A stretch of 64,000 nucleotides of DNA from Bog-473 sp963753115 (GTDB taxonomy: Bacteria; Actinomycetota; Acidimicrobiia; Acidimicrobiales; RAAP-2): contig CAVWBB010000013.1 of assembly GCA_963753115.1 (NCBI GenBank), forward strand, positions 1-64,000. The letters are read 5' to 3'. Position numbers and translations under genes: made by a program. Every line of letters begins with the position of its first letter. The stretch's first letter is position 1. A model generated the notes under the pieces. That model searched no databases. It had not been told where the DNA came from and saw only the letters and a list, made by a program, of their open reading frames with translations. Shown in pieces: positions 8,909 to 18,776 of the stretch.

Positions 8909-10140
8909 GCGCTGATCCCAAAGCGTTGGAGGCCATACACGTCGATGGCGTTGCCGCGCACGAGCTGGTACACCTCGCGCTCGTCGAGACCGGCCTTGGA
9001 GGAGAGCTCCCACGCGCGGTGCCGTGAGTCTGGCCACGAGCCATTGGAGTGGGGGTAGTCGCACTCGAAGAGAATGTGCTCCATGCCGACCTCCTCCCGG
9101 CTGCGCAGGCCGTGGAGGTCGTCGAAGATGCAACCGAAGACACGGCCGCGCAGGTAGGTGGAGGGGGGTTCGGGCAGGTCGACCTCACCGACCGACTCGT
9201 GCCACACGCCATCCATGCGCTCGTACTGGAAGGGCATCCAGCCGACCTGGCTCTCCGCGTAGGCGAGCTTGAGCGAGGGGAAGCGCTCGAGCGTGCGGCT
9301 GTAGACCCAGTCGCACACCGAGCCCTGTGCGTTGTGGGCGTTGAGCGACATGGACACCGCCAAAGGGGCGTCGGCGGAAGTCGTCGGCATCGACGAAGAA
9401 GACCCGATGTGCATTGAGACCGTCGTATCGGTCTCTTCGCAGGCTGCCCAGAGAGCGTCCCAGTCGCCGGTGTAGAGGGAGGAGAAGCCGAGCTTGGCCG
9501 GGTTCTCGCTGAAGGCGATGGCGTGGCTCCCCTTGGCCGCGCAGCGCCGGACCTCTGCGGCGGCCGCCTCGGGGTCCCAGAGTGGAATGAGGGTGAGCGG
9601 GACCAGGCGGCCCCGCCCGGCGCCGCCGCACCACTCCTCGATCATCCAGTCGTTGTAGATCTCAAGGCAGAGGAGCGCGAGCGCCTTGTCGGGCCGTTCG
9701 GCGAAGCCCTGGCCGGCGAAGCGCGGGAACGTGTTCGGGTAGTTGAGGCCGACCTGCTGGTGATTGGCATCCATGTCGACGAGGCGGGCCGACTGGTCGT
9801 GGGCGCCCGGGCGGAAGTCCTCGTAGACGGCAGGCACGTTCCTGTGCCACTCGAGCGGCATGCCGCCGGCCGCGTGGAGGCGGTTGGTGCCCATAACGAG
9901 GTCCTCGAAGATCCAGACGTCGGTCCACGTGCCGTCGTCCACGCCGCGCTCCATCGTGAGCACCCCGCCCGTGAAGGTGCTCTTCGTCTTCTCGCGCACG
10001 CAACGCGGTCCACGAGCGCGCAACGAGGCGGGGAGCTCGCGCTCCCAGAGGTCACGAGGCTCGAGGATGTGGTCGTCGACCGAGATGATGAGGGGGAAGT
10101 CCTCTTCGGCGGGTGTCACGGGAGGGGGTGGGACGGTCAT
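8905..10140 (-). CDS. Amidohydrolase 2 (ACMSD-like) family metal-dependent hydrolase
   Basis: 411 residues from ATG 10140. The N-terminal motif ISVDDHILEPRDLWE is the DxH metal site of PF04909 (the ACMSD/2-amidohydrolase branch). Other features are LYTGDWDALWAACEETDT, the metal-ligand region SMHIGSSS, and near the C-terminus FECDYPHSNGSWPDS, which supplies the catalytic Asp and His. Enzymes of this group hydrolyse or decarboxylate cyclic and aromatic intermediates, and relatives sit in actinobacterial terpenoid, steroid and aromatic catabolic clusters. The neighbouring BVMO and MarR fit that setting. The substrate is unknown. The start codon lies about 55 bases from the divergent cupin start, so the promoters share one short region. 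Confidence 0.85.
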   Translation of the reverse strand: MTVPPPPVTPAEEDFPLIISVDDHILEPRDLWERELPASLRARGPRCVREKTKSTFTGGVLTMERGVDDGTWTDVWIFEDLVMGTNRLHAAGGMPLEWHRNVPAVYEDFRPGAHDQSARLVDMDANHQQVGLNYPNTFPRFAGQGFAERPDKALALLCLEIYNDWMIEEWCGGAGRGRLVPLTLIPLWDPEAAAAEVRRCAAKGSHAIAFSENPAKLGFSSLYTGDWDALWAACEETDTTVSMHIGSSSSMPTTSADAPLAVSMSLNAHNAQGSVCDWVYSRTLERFPSLKLAYAESQVGWMPFQYERMDGVWHESVGEVDLPEPPSTYLRGRVFGCIFDDLHGLRSREEVGMEHILFECDYPHSNGSWPDSRHRAWELSSKAGLDEREVYQLVRGNAIDVYGLQRFGISA

Positions 10141-10160
10141 GGAAGCCACGATAGCTTGTT

Positions 10161-10175
10161 GCAAAGATACTTTGT
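10161..10175. promoter_or_regulatory. Candidate MarR operator (inverted repeat)
   Basis: GCAAAG-ATA-CTTTGT is an imperfect inverted repeat between the divergent amidohydrolase and cupin genes. The length and AT-rich centre suit a MarR dimer, and the MarR gene is two genes away. The binding assignment is inference. Confidence 0.45.
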
Positions 10176-10195
10176 GCGGCGTAATCTCACTGGCC

Positions 10196-10744
10196 GTGCC
10201 CGATCCGACGCCCACGCCGCCCTCCCCCAGGATCGAGGGCCTCGTGCCCACCTTCCGCCAGCTCGACGACCCCGAGGTGCCCTGGCAGGCGATCAAGGCG
10301 CAGCGCAACGCCGATGGCTCGGTGGCCCATGTGTGGGAGAAGTGGCTCGCCTTCTCGCCTGATCCCCAGTACTTGACGATCTATGCGCGCTACGACCCGG
10401 GCATGGTGGTGCGCCGTCACGGCCACTTCTCGCCCCACGTCGTCTTCGTCCTGGAGGGGGAGGTCAGCTTCGGTGACCGGCGCTGCCCGGCGGGCACCCA
10501 TATCGAGCTGCCGCTCGGCGCCGCCTTCGGTCCCGTGGTGGCGGGCGACGAGGGCGCGGTCATGTTCGAGGTGATGATGGGCGACCCGCGGAGCTGGGGC
10601 GACGAGCCCGAGGCCTATGAAGCGGCGCTGGCGGCGCAGGGAGCCGAGGCATTGCCCGATCCGCCGCTCGAGTTCCCCGGCTGGCTGGAAGACCTGCGCA
10701 CACACTGGGCCGGTTCGGCGGCCGAGGGTGCTGGTCGGGACTGA
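10196..10744 (+). CDS. Cupin-domain protein
   Basis: 182 residues from GTG 10196. The cupin barrel motifs are visible: GMVVRRHGHFSPHVVFVLEG (motif 1 with metal-ligand histidines) and GTHIELPLGAAFGPVVAGDE (motif 2). There is a C-terminal helical tail. The product resembles cytoplasmic cupins that accompany catabolic oxygenases and hydrolases; such proteins may be isomerases, dioxygenases or sensors. It is divergent from the amidohydrolase gene and upstream of the BVMO gene, probably co-regulated. The precise reaction cannot be deduced. Confidence 0.7.
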   Translation: MPDPTPTPPSPRIEGLVPTFRQLDDPEVPWQAIKAQRNADGSVAHVWEKWLAFSPDPQYLTIYARYDPGMVVRRHGHFSPHVVFVLEGEVSFGDRRCPAGTHIELPLGAAFGPVVAGDEGAVMFEVMMGDPRSWGDEPEAYEAALAAQGAEALPDPPLEFPGWLEDLRTHWAGSAAEGAGRD

Positions 10745-10933
10745 GCTTCCGGCCCCGTCGTCCGGCTTCAATGGACTTGTCTCGACCAGTGGAGCGCCCC
10801 GAGCCAGGTCGAGCCCTGCGGGATTCGGAGGGGACAGCCCCGAGCACGTGTTCCCGACGATGTTCTTGTTGATCCCTGTGTCCGCCGATGCTCCCGGTCG
10901 TCATGATTGTCTCGCGCCGTCGTGGCGACCAGG

Positions 10934-12887
10934 ATGTCGTTCGTGACGAGAAACCGTTTTGCCGGAGAGCCGTTCGAGGACGGCGACGATGTCATCGCCG
11001 AGGCGCTTGAGGACGTGAGCATCCCCGCGCTCATGTGCTCGCTGGTGCACATGAGCGGTGACCCGTCGTGGGTGCGGGGTGCGATTCAGCCGAACGTGGG
11101 CGCCTCGTTGGACATTCAAGGTGCGATGCCAGAAGAGGACATGGCAGACGTGCGCCGCCGCGCCCTCCCCGTCATCGCGGCCTACCGCGACCACGGGTGC
11201 GTCCCGGTGCCGGTTTCGCAGGACCTACTGCAAGAGATGATGGGCTTCCTCGGCCGGCGTCCCGTCGAAGGCTCGCTGGCCGGCCTCTTCTTCGACGACC
11301 TGCAGTTCGAGGGCGGTGACAGCGGAGCGATCTCCTGGGGCGACGAGATCCCAGAGACCCTGAAGGTCGCGACGCCCGTCGTCGTCATCGGGTGCGGCAT
11401 GGGCGGGATCCTCGCCGGCCTCCGCCTCAAGCAGGCCGGGCTGCCCTTCACCATCATCGAGAAGAACGGGGGCCCGGGCGGCACCTGGTGGGAGAACCGC
11501 TACCCCGGTGCCCGGGTCGACGTCGGGAGCCATCAGTACTGCTTCTCGTTCGAGCCGGCCGAGTTCTGGAGCGAGTACTACTGCCAGCATCCGGAGCTGC
11601 GCGCCTACTTCGGCTCGGTCGTCGACACGTTCGACCTCGGGCCGCAGTGCCGCTTTGGGACCACCGTCACCGAGGTGGTGTGGCAGGAGGACCGAGCCAT
11701 GTGGCGCGTCAGCACGACCGACGAGCGCGGAAGCGCAGAAGTGCTCGAGGCCCGCTTCGTGATCAGTGCCGTCGGATCGCTGAACCTGCCCCGGCTGCCC
11801 GAGATCCCGGGCATGGAGACATTCGCCGGTCCGTCGTTCCACTCCGCCCGCTGGCCGGAGGACCTCGACATCCGGGGCACGAGGTTCGCGCTCGTCGGCG
11901 CCGGTGCCAGCGGTTTCCAGATCGGTCCCGCCATCAGCGAGGAGGTCGAACAGCTCACGATCTTTCAGCGCACGGCCCAGTGGATGCTGCCCAACCGGAT
12001 CTACCACACGCCCGTGCCGCCCGGCGATGCATGGGCATTGCGGCACCTGCCCTTCTACGGGCGCTGGTACCGCTTCGTCATGACCTTCGCCGGCATTGCG
12101 GCGGGGATGGAGATGTATCGCATCGACCCCGAGCACGACGACCCCACCCACCAGTCCATCAACGCCCTCGAGCGCGAGACGGTCGACGGCCCTGCTGGGG
12201 TGGATCCGTTCGCTCGTCGCCGATGACCCCGAGCTCCTCGAGAAGGTCGTGCCCGACTACCCCGCCATGGGCAAGCGCATCCTGCAGGACGACGGCTCCT
12301 GGTTCCGCTGCCTGCAGGAGCCGAACGTCGAGCTTGTCCGGACGGGAATCGAACGGGTGGTCCCCGACGGGATCGTGACGACGGACGGGCGGCCTTTCCC
12401 GGCCGACGTCATCTGTTACGCCACCGGGTTCCAGCACAACGAGTTCCTCGCCTCCATGCGGGTCATCGGGCGGCACGGCATTTCGTTGCGCGACCAATGG
12501 GGGGACGAGCCCACGGCGTACCTTGGCATCACCATGCCGAACTTCCCGAACCTCTTCTGCATCTACGGTCCGGGGACCAACCTGGCCTTCGGTGCGAGCC
12601 TCTTCTACCACGCCGAGTTCCAGGTGCACTACGCCCTCGAAGCCATCCACGAGACCCTGGCGTCGGGCGCACAGTGGGTCGAGGTGCGAGCGGAGGCGCA
12701 CGATGATTACGCCGATCGGTACCAGGAGGAGATCGACCAACTGGTTTGGTCGCATCCGTCCATCACGCACAGTCACTACAAGAACAGCGCGGGCAAGGTC
12801 TTCACGCTCTCCCCATGGCCGCTCGACCAATACTGGGAGTGGACCCGTCAGATTGATTGCGAGCACTACGAGTTCGGCCGGGCGTGA
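10934..12887 (+). CDS. Baeyer-Villiger flavin monooxygenase (HAPMO-like), one frameshift
   Basis: ATG 10934 begins a roughly 650-residue product with an N-terminal extension of about 145 residues, as in 4-hydroxyacetophenone monooxygenase. The FAD-binding Rossmann motif is VVVIGCGMGGILAGLRLKQA. GGTWWENRYPGARVDV follows, then the BVMO fingerprint FAGPSFHSARWP (FxGxxxHxxxW) and the NADPH Rossmann motif FALVGAGASGFQIGP. The frame breaks near 12190: removing one G from GGCC restores ALERETVDALLGWIRSLV, and the rest reads through ATGFQHNEFL to the stop at 12887. The enzyme would insert oxygen beside a ketone using NADPH and O2. The shift is probably a base-call error. Confidence 0.85.
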
Positions 12888-13315
12888 TGGCCCGGCTCAA
12901 TCTCGGCGTGTCGTGAGGGGCGATCGGGGTCTTCGCTTCTGCAACCTGTGGTATCAGAAATAGTCCATTTGGCCCAGCCCGCCGTCTGGACGAGAGTCTC
13001 CCTCCCCTCTGGACTCTCCGAGGCCAACCGTTCTTCTGCAAGAGAGCCAGGAGGACGCCATCGCCGCGTTGTCTCCCGCGGAGCCCATCCCGCTCATCGA
13101 CCCCACCAATTTGGTGACGGGCCAGGGCCCGGTGGACCTCGCGGGACGCGAATGTCCGCGACACGCGGTCGGCGTGGAAGATGCAGCCGGAGACGTCGCC
13201 TCGCCGAGCGGACAGCGTCGTTGCTGGCAGCCACGGCAAGGCCGCCCTTCATGCGTTCGTCTAGGGAGTAGCCGACGAGAAAGTCTCGGACAGGGGTTCT
13301 TGACAACGCATCGCG
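12888..13315. other. Intergenic region between BVMO and LysR genes
   Basis: Frames in both directions are long but Arg- or Gly-rich and mutually overlapping, with no RBS-supported start. I see no conserved motif. Confidence 0.35.
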
Positions 13316-14209
13316 TCATCTCAGATCGGCCGTTGCTTCTGCTTGCCGCGTGATGTCCCGTGCCAGATCGATGAACCGCGCGGCCGCCGTGGAGAGTTCG
13401 AGATATCGGTGGACGAACCCGACGGTCACGGTCTGCGGGGGCGTGAACGGCCGGATCTCAATACGTTCGTGATCGGCCACGACGCAACGATAGGAGAGGA
13501 AGGATCCCATTCCAGCCTGGGCTGCGGCGACCCAGGATCCTCGGTCCTCGAAGACGACCGTCGCCTGCGGGGTCGTCCCTGTCGCCATCATCGCCATGTC
13601 GTTGATCAACGCACGGCGTCCTGAGTCGGGCGGCGGCACAATGAGCGGTTGCAGCACGACGTCAGTCCACGACACCTCGGCAGGGAGATCGGTGCCGATC
13701 GGCGAAACGAACACCACCTCCAGCTCGGCGATGGGTAACGTCGTCAATTCGCTGTCACGGGCCAGTGGAGTCAGCTCGCTGAATCCGAGTTCCGCGACTC
13801 CTTCGTGGACATTGCGGAGCACGTCGTCAGCGTCATTGGCCCGACACACCCTGATGACGAGACCGGGCTCGCTTCGACGGAGCTCGCTCAAGGCCTTGGT
13901 GAGAAGCAGTCCGTTCGTGGGCGTGGTGGCGATGACGAGATCCCGCCTGTCTCTCACCGCCCGTGCCGCCTGTCCGACGGCATCGATGGCGGTGAGGGCA
14001 TCCCGTGCCGCGTGCACGATCGCCTGGCCCTCCTCGGTGATCACGAGGCGGGTGCCCGAAAGTCCGAATACCGTGACGCCGTGTTCGGTTTCGAATGCAT
14101 GGACCGACCGCGAGATAACCGGCTGAGTGACACCGAGCGCCCGAGCCGCAGCGCTCACTGAGCCGAAATCACTGACCGCGACCAGGTAGCGCAACTGCTG
14201 GACGTTCAT
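13316..14209 (-). CDS. LysR-family transcriptional regulator
   Basis: 297 residues. The N-terminal winged helix MNVQQLRYLVAVSDFGSVSA followed by AARALGVTQPVISRSVHAFE is a textbook LysR DNA-binding domain. The C-terminal substrate-binding domain starts with DLVIATTPTNGLLLTKALSE. LysR proteins usually control a divergent gene; here that is the secreted phosphoesterase starting 94 bases away at 14304. The effector is unknown. Confidence 0.88.
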   Translation of the reverse strand: MNVQQLRYLVAVSDFGSVSAAARALGVTQPVISRSVHAFETEHGVTVFGLSGTRLVITEEGQAIVHAARDALTAIDAVGQAARAVRDRRDLVIATTPTNGLLLTKALSELRRSEPGLVIRVCRANDADDVLRNVHEGVAELGFSELTPLARDSELTTLPIAELEVVFVSPIGTDLPAEVSWTDVVLQPLIVPPPDSGRRALINDMAMMATGTTPQATVVFEDRGSWVAAAQAGMGSFLSYRCVVADHERIEIRPFTPPQTVTVGFVHRYLELSTAAARFIDLARDITRQAEATADLR

Positions 14210-14303
14210 GTTCGGAGAGCATAGGTGGTATGCCCAGAATGAGGGTTGTGGTGGCGCACCGGCGATGGTCTCCTAGGGCGATCGAAGTCTATGGAGGTTG
14301 TCG

Positions 14304-16532
14304 ATGACGGGACTCAGGCGAAGAATGACGACGAGTGGCATCGCGGCGCTTGTCGTGTTCGCGAGCGCAATGTTCGGTCAGATGGCACGAACCGGAGACG
14401 CGGGAGCCGCAGGCCCCGTGGTACGTGCTGCTCTTCCACCAGGTTCGATAAACAACGTCCTCGTCATCGAGCTCGAGAACGAGGACGCCACCTCGACCTA
14501 TGGGCCCAGTTCGGTGGCGACGTACCTCAATGGGACACTCGTCCCGAAGGGTGAGTTGCTCCAGAACTATTACGCCACCGGTCACGTGAGCTTGGACAAT
14601 TACATCGCCGAAATTTCCGGGCAGGCTCCCACACCCTTGACCGACTCGGACTGCAATCTGACCGGGTTCAGCAACGTCACGCCTGGGACCGACGACCCGA
14701 ATACCGCGACCTATCCCGGGCAGGTCGACGGCAACGGTTGCATTTACCCGGCGCCGACCGCCACCAGCAGAGGAGCGCCGACCATCGCCGATCAGCTCGA
14801 CGCGGTCTCCCCTCCCAACCCCGCCACCCACGTCGCCTCCTGGCGAGAGTACGCCGAGGACATGGGCAACGATCCGACGCGAGACGGTGGGGTCACCGAC
14901 CCTCTTGGTGGGACTGATTGCGCACACCCCACCGTGGGAGGCACCGACGGCGCCGCCCTTGCTGAAGCGGCCGACGGGTACGCCACACGGCACGACCCGT
15001 TCATGTATTTCCATTCCATCATCGACAACACCGCAGAATGTGACGCCAATGTCGTCCCACTCGGAACGGTGGCCGTGGGAACGTCCAGCACATTCAGTGG
15101 CACACACCTTCCTGACACGTTCACCGGCCATTTGGCCAATGACCTCTCCAGCGAGGCGACCACTCCCAAATTCGGGTTCATCACTCCGAACCTCTGTGAC
15201 GACGGCCACGACGCGACCTGCGCCGGTACCAACGTGGAGGGTGGCAAGACCGGCGGGCTCACGGCGGCGGATCTCTGGTTGAAGCACTGGATGCCGCTGA
15301 TCATGGCGTCCCCCTCGTACCAATCTGGTCAAATGCTCGTGGTCATCACGTCCGACGAGGGCGACACCTCGGACACGACTGCTTGCTGCAATGAGCAGCC
15401 CGGTCCGAATTGGGCCTTCCCCGGTCACAGTCCCCTGCTCGGTGCTGCACCGACCACTCCCGGCGCGGATCCCGGAGGCGGGAGGATCGGAACCTTGCTG
15501 CTCAACTCCTCGTACATACAGCCCGGGACCGTCGACACGACCGGGTCCTACAACCACTACTCGGCCCTGCGCAGCTACGAAGACCTGCTCGGATTGACCA
15601 CCGGCGGCGCAGACGGGAATGGGCACCTCGGCTTCGCCGCCGCTCCGGGGCTGACGCCCTTCGGCCAGGACATCTTCCAGCCCAATCAGGCACCGACCAT
15701 CAGCATCGACCCGCAGAGTCAATCAGTCGTCACGGGGGGATCGCTGACCTTCACGGCGTCGGCAGACATCACCACGCCGACCATCCAATGGCAGGCCTCG
15801 GTCAACGGCGGTGGCAGTTGGAGCAACGTGTCCGGGGCGACCAACCCGACCCTCTCGATCGGGCCGCTGGCCGGGTTCGAAAACGGTTGGGAGGTCAGGG
15901 CCATCTTCACCAACTACTTGGGATCGGCGACGACCGACCCAGCCACAATCACGGTGACCGCGCCGACGACCAGTGTCGTGGTGCCGTCGAACAATGCCAC
16001 GCTGTCGGGAAGTCAGTACCTCGACGCCCTCGCCTCAGCCGGCGTGACCAAGGTCCAGTACGAGCTGACCGGAGGAAGCCTGAGTCACACGGTGATCGCT
16101 ACCGCCAGCCCGACCATCTACGGCTGGCTGGCGACCTGGAATACCGCCACCGTGCCGAACGGGACGTACACCCTGCAGAGTGTCGCTTCCTCGGGCGGGC
16201 TCACTGGCACCAGTCCAGGCATCACGATCACCGTCAACACACCGCCTCCGACGACCAGTGTCGTGGTGCCGTCGAACAATGCCACGCTGTCGGGAAGTCA
16301 GTACCTCGACGCCCTCGCCTCAGCCGGCGTGACCAAGGTCCAGTACGAGCTGACCGGAGGAAGCCTGAGTCACACGGTGATCGCTACCGCCAGCCCGACC
16401 ATCTACGGCTGGCTGGCGACCTGGAATACCACCACCGTGCCGAACGGGACGTACTCCCTGCAGAGTGTCGCTTCTTACGCGGGGGGTGTCAGTGCCGCGA
16501 GCGCTTCCATCACGATCACGGTGACGAATTGA
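14304..16532 (+). CDS. Secreted phosphoesterase (acid phosphatase/PLC-like) with Ig-like and duplicated C-terminal domains
   Basis: ATG 14304 follows GGAGG with 6-base spacing. Residues 1-40 are a signal peptide. Residues about 48-460 form a phosphoesterase domain of the acid phosphatase/phospholipase C family: NNVLVIELENEDATSTY, YYATGHVSLDNYIAEISGQ, LVVITSDEGD and HYSALRSYEDLLG, equivalent to the metal-binding and nucleophile regions of the alkaline-phosphatase fold. Then comes an Ig-like domain (ISIDPQSQSVVTGGSLTFTA) and two nearly identical ~90-residue beta-domains beginning TTSVVVPSNNATLSGSQYLD. The protein ends without a membrane anchor, so it is probably released for phosphate scavenging. 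It may be controlled by the divergent LysR. Confidence 0.82.
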   Translation: MTGLRRRMTTSGIAALVVFASAMFGQMARTGDAGAAGPVVRAALPPGSINNVLVIELENEDATSTYGPSSVATYLNGTLVPKGELLQNYYATGHVSLDNYIAEISGQAPTPLTDSDCNLTGFSNVTPGTDDPNTATYPGQVDGNGCIYPAPTATSRGAPTIADQLDAVSPPNPATHVASWREYAEDMGNDPTRDGGVTDPLGGTDCAHPTVGGTDGAALAEAADGYATRHDPFMYFHSIIDNTAECDANVVPLGTVAVGTSSTFSGTHLPDTFTGHLANDLSSEATTPKFGFITPNLCDDGHDATCAGTNVEGGKTGGLTAADLWLKHWMPLIMASPSYQSGQMLVVITSDEGDTSDTTACCNEQPGPNWAFPGHSPLLGAAPTTPGADPGGGRIGTLLLNSSYIQPGTVDTTGSYNHYSALRSYEDLLGLTTGGADGNGHLGFAAAPGLTPFGQDIFQPNQAPTISIDPQSQSVVTGGSLTFTASADITTPTIQWQASVNGGGSWSNVSGATNPTLSIGPLAGFENGWEVRAIFTNYLGSATTDPATITVTAPTTSVVVPSNNATLSGSQYLDALASAGVTKVQYELTGGSLSHTVIATASPTIYGWLATWNTATVPNGTYTLQSVASSGGLTGTSPGITITVNTPPPTTSVVVPSNNATLSGSQYLDALASAGVTKVQYELTGGSLSHTVIATASPTIYGWLATWNTTTVPNGTYSLQSVASYAGGVSAASASITITVTN
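15963..16190 (+). repeat. Direct repeat copy A within the phosphoesterase gene
   Basis: About 228 bases, nearly identical to copy B exactly 285 bases downstream; only a few substitutions are visible. It encodes a complete small beta-domain, so this is an in-frame recent duplication or a gene-converted pair. Confidence 0.9.
16248..16475 (+). repeat. Direct repeat copy B within the phosphoesterase gene
   Basis: Partner of the repeat at 15963-16190. Differences include GCC/ACC in the NTATV/NTTTV codons and ACC/TCC before CTGCAG. After the repeat the two domains diverge (SSGGLTG versus SYAGGVS). Confidence 0.9.
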
Positions 16533-16616
16533 GGTCCACCAGAGGCCGGCGCCCGGAGATCGCAGGAGAGGACCGCCCTGATCCCGTTGGACACCGACGA
16601 GGGAGCACCTCCCGGA

Positions 16617-17304
16617 TCAGATCGAGGTCGTGAGCAATGACGCGATCGGGCTCGTGAGCAACTGGGAGAGGAGTTCTTCCACGTCACGATAAACCCTGAC
16701 AGCGCCTGCTTCGTTGAGCTCATGTTGGCTGAAGCCGCCAGTCTCGACGGTGATACAGGCGATCCCAGCCGAGCGGGCGGCTCGAATATCCCACACGCTG
16801 TCGCCGACTGCGAGCGCCCGCCTGGGATCGATGGATGCGTTTTTCATCGCGGTCAGGAACACTTCGGGATCGGGTTTGGCATTGGAAACCTCGTCGGCGG
16901 TCGTTTGCCCGTCAATCGCTGTCATCGGCGTCCAGAACCTTGCGGAGCTCTTCCAGCTCGGCAGCGGGAGCAGATGTCGCCAACACCACGGCTGGACCGA
17001 GGTCATGGATGCGGTGAAGCAGTTCACCGGCGCCGGGGAATGCCTTCACTTCGCTCACCAGTTCCGCGTAGCGGACTGGACGAGCCGCCGTGGCGGCCGG
17101 GCTGTCGTGGCCGAGGAGCTCGGGCACCAGCTGATCGCCGCCCATTCCGATCAGACGGTGGATTGCGTTCATGGGCGCCCATTCACCCGCATCGCGGAAA
17201 GCCCGGGACCATGCAAGGCAATGGAGATAGTTGGTGTCCATGAGCGTGCCATCCACGTCAAAGAGAAGTCCGGGTCGCAGTCTCTCGCTCACGCTGGGGA
17301 TCAC
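16617..17304 (-). CDS. HAD-superfamily hydrolase (phosphatase), one frameshift
   Basis: GTG 17304, or the GTG 12 bases inside, starts a HAD protein with motif I LLFDVDGTLMDTN (nucleophile Asp and acid/base Asp). A helical cap follows, then motif II VVLATSAP. The frame changes near 16922: dropping one A joins VLDADD to AIDGQTTADEVSNAKPDPEV, whose Lys is motif III, and then ALAVGDSVWDIRAARSAGI, motif IV. About 228 residues, typical of phosphoglycolate phosphatase/beta-phosphoglucomutase-like HADs. The substrate is unknown. The single indel looks like an error because both halves are well preserved. Confidence 0.8.
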
Positions 17305-17512
17305 CCTTTCTGCTGATTGTCGCCTTGATCACTCCTGTGCAGCGCATTCGGGTGCCCATCGGTGTGCCCCCTGAGTCGCTGTTGCTGCCGCCGTCGACAC
17401 TGAACGACAGTGGTGAGAAACGATTGTGCGAAAGCCTGCTGTCCGTACCCGGTTGCGCCTGACACAAACGTTGCGGTTGGCTGGTACGTCGTTCCCCAGG
17501 GACGGCGCAGTA

Positions 17513-17541
17513 GGGGATACGGCAGTTCGGGGATACGGCAG
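17513..17541. repeat. Short tandem repeat, 16-base period
   Basis: GGGGATACGGCAG occurs twice at 17513 and 17529 with a 16-base step in the gap between the HAD and patatin genes. Two copies only; perhaps a slippage product. Confidence 0.6.
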
Positions 17542-17586
17542 ATTTCAAGGAACCGTGCGGTCGGGCCTCACCAAACCGCGATCGAG

Positions 17587-18483
17587 CTATGCAGTGCTGT
17601 GTGCGGGTCGGACTTCCGGCAACGATGAGTGGAGTGCTCGCGCGCCCAGCCGAGCCGCGTCTGCACGCCGGGCAGGGTCGTTCAACCAGAGTCGGGTCCT
17701 CCGATGGGCTTGATCGGACAACGCTGCGCTACGCCGGTAGTCGAACGGTCCGGGAGCAGTGGGTTCGGCCGAGGGCACGACGTGGACGTGACCACCCATT
17801 TCTCTGGCTCTGCGGTGTGCCTCGTTCAATTGAAGGAGCGCGACGCGGGCCGTCAACAACGACACGGAGTTCATGGCGACGGCGACGGCACCTCTCGGTG
17901 GAGCGGTCCGAGGAGCAGTGGCGGTGGTGATGAGATAGATCTCCTGAGCCCCGAGGTCTTGGGCTTCGAGCACAGGCTGGTTCGACGACAGACTGCCATC
18001 GATCAGCCACCGCCCCTCGACATTGATCGGCGGGAAGATCCCAGGAATGGCTGAGCTGGCAGCAAGCGCGTCGCCCACGTTGCCGCTGCTGAGCACGACG
18101 GCTTCGCCGCTCAGGGCATCGGTGGCCACCGCACCGAAGGGGAGTGCTGCGTCTTCGAACCGATCGATCGGGATCCACTTGCTGATCAGTCGGCGCAGCT
18201 GCGCGGCCGAAATCAGGTGGTCGCGGAGTCCGAAGAATCCCATCAGTGCCACGAGGGGGTTGAGCTGGACTGCCTCTTCTCGTCGTAGCGCTGCCCAGGC
18301 ATCTCTGAGCGAACGTACGCCCTCCAGGCCCGGGTGAGTGGCCAAGAAGGCCGAATTCATCGCGCCGACGGCGGTGCCCACCAAGAGGTCGGGCTCGATC
18401 CCGGCCCCCATGAGCGCAACGACGCTTCCCGCCTGCAGGGCACCGAGATTTCCACCACCAGAAAGGACGAACGCGGTCTTCAT
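17587..18483 (-). CDS. Patatin-like phospholipase fold protein lacking the catalytic Ser
   Basis: 298 residues. The oxyanion-hole motif is FVLSGGGNLGALQAG. The nucleophile elbow, normally GxSxG, reads VGTAVGAMNSAF: Ala (GCC) replaces the serine. The second dyad element is present as DGSLSSN. There is no signal peptide or membrane segment. Family members hydrolyse fatty-acyl esters with a Ser-Asp dyad; without serine this product should not be a normal hydrolase and might bind lipid or act as a regulator. Its start is about 360 bases from the divergent hydrogenase operon. Confidence 0.82.
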   Translation of the reverse strand: MKTAFVLSGGGNLGALQAGSVVALMGAGIEPDLLVGTAVGAMNSAFLATHPGLEGVRSLRDAWAALRREEAVQLNPLVALMGFFGLRDHLISAAQLRRLISKWIPIDRFEDAALPFGAVATDALSGEAVVLSSGNVGDALAASSAIPGIFPPINVEGRWLIDGSLSSNQPVLEAQDLGAQEIYLITTATAPRTAPPRGAVAVAMNSVSLLTARVALLQLNEAHRRAREMGGHVHVVPSAEPTAPGPFDYRRSAALSDQAHRRTRLWLNDPARRADAARLGARALHSSLPEVRPAHSTA

Positions 18484-18776
18484 GTCAGGCTCGCCGTCGG
18501 ATGTTCCCTTGAGGACGTGCCGGTGGACTCGAAGTCGTCGTTGCCCGGCACCCTCGAGGATGCCTCAGCGCAGGTGGGAAGGGATCCAAGCTGGACTCGC
18601 CACTGGGTGGCATTCATTCTTGGAGAGCACTCCGAGTTGGCGGCCGAGCACAGCGCCACGGTCCGACGCTGTGCCACTTGACTCAAGGACCTCGTACCCG
18701 GTCCGTGGCCAATCTAGCCGTGTGTCAGCACGACCTGAACGGCTGGTCGTGAGCGTGTGTCGATGAATTGGCTCCA

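Noticed and set aside
14289..15722. A 477-codon open frame on the minus strand
   Set aside because: It lies antisense to the phosphoesterase gene, whose signal peptide, RBS and domains are clear. The minus translation is Gly/Arg/Val-rich with no motif, as expected opposite a high-GC gene.
17513..17541. Start of a CRISPR or larger tandem array
   Set aside because: Only two 13-base units with a 16-base period; no further copies and no spacers.
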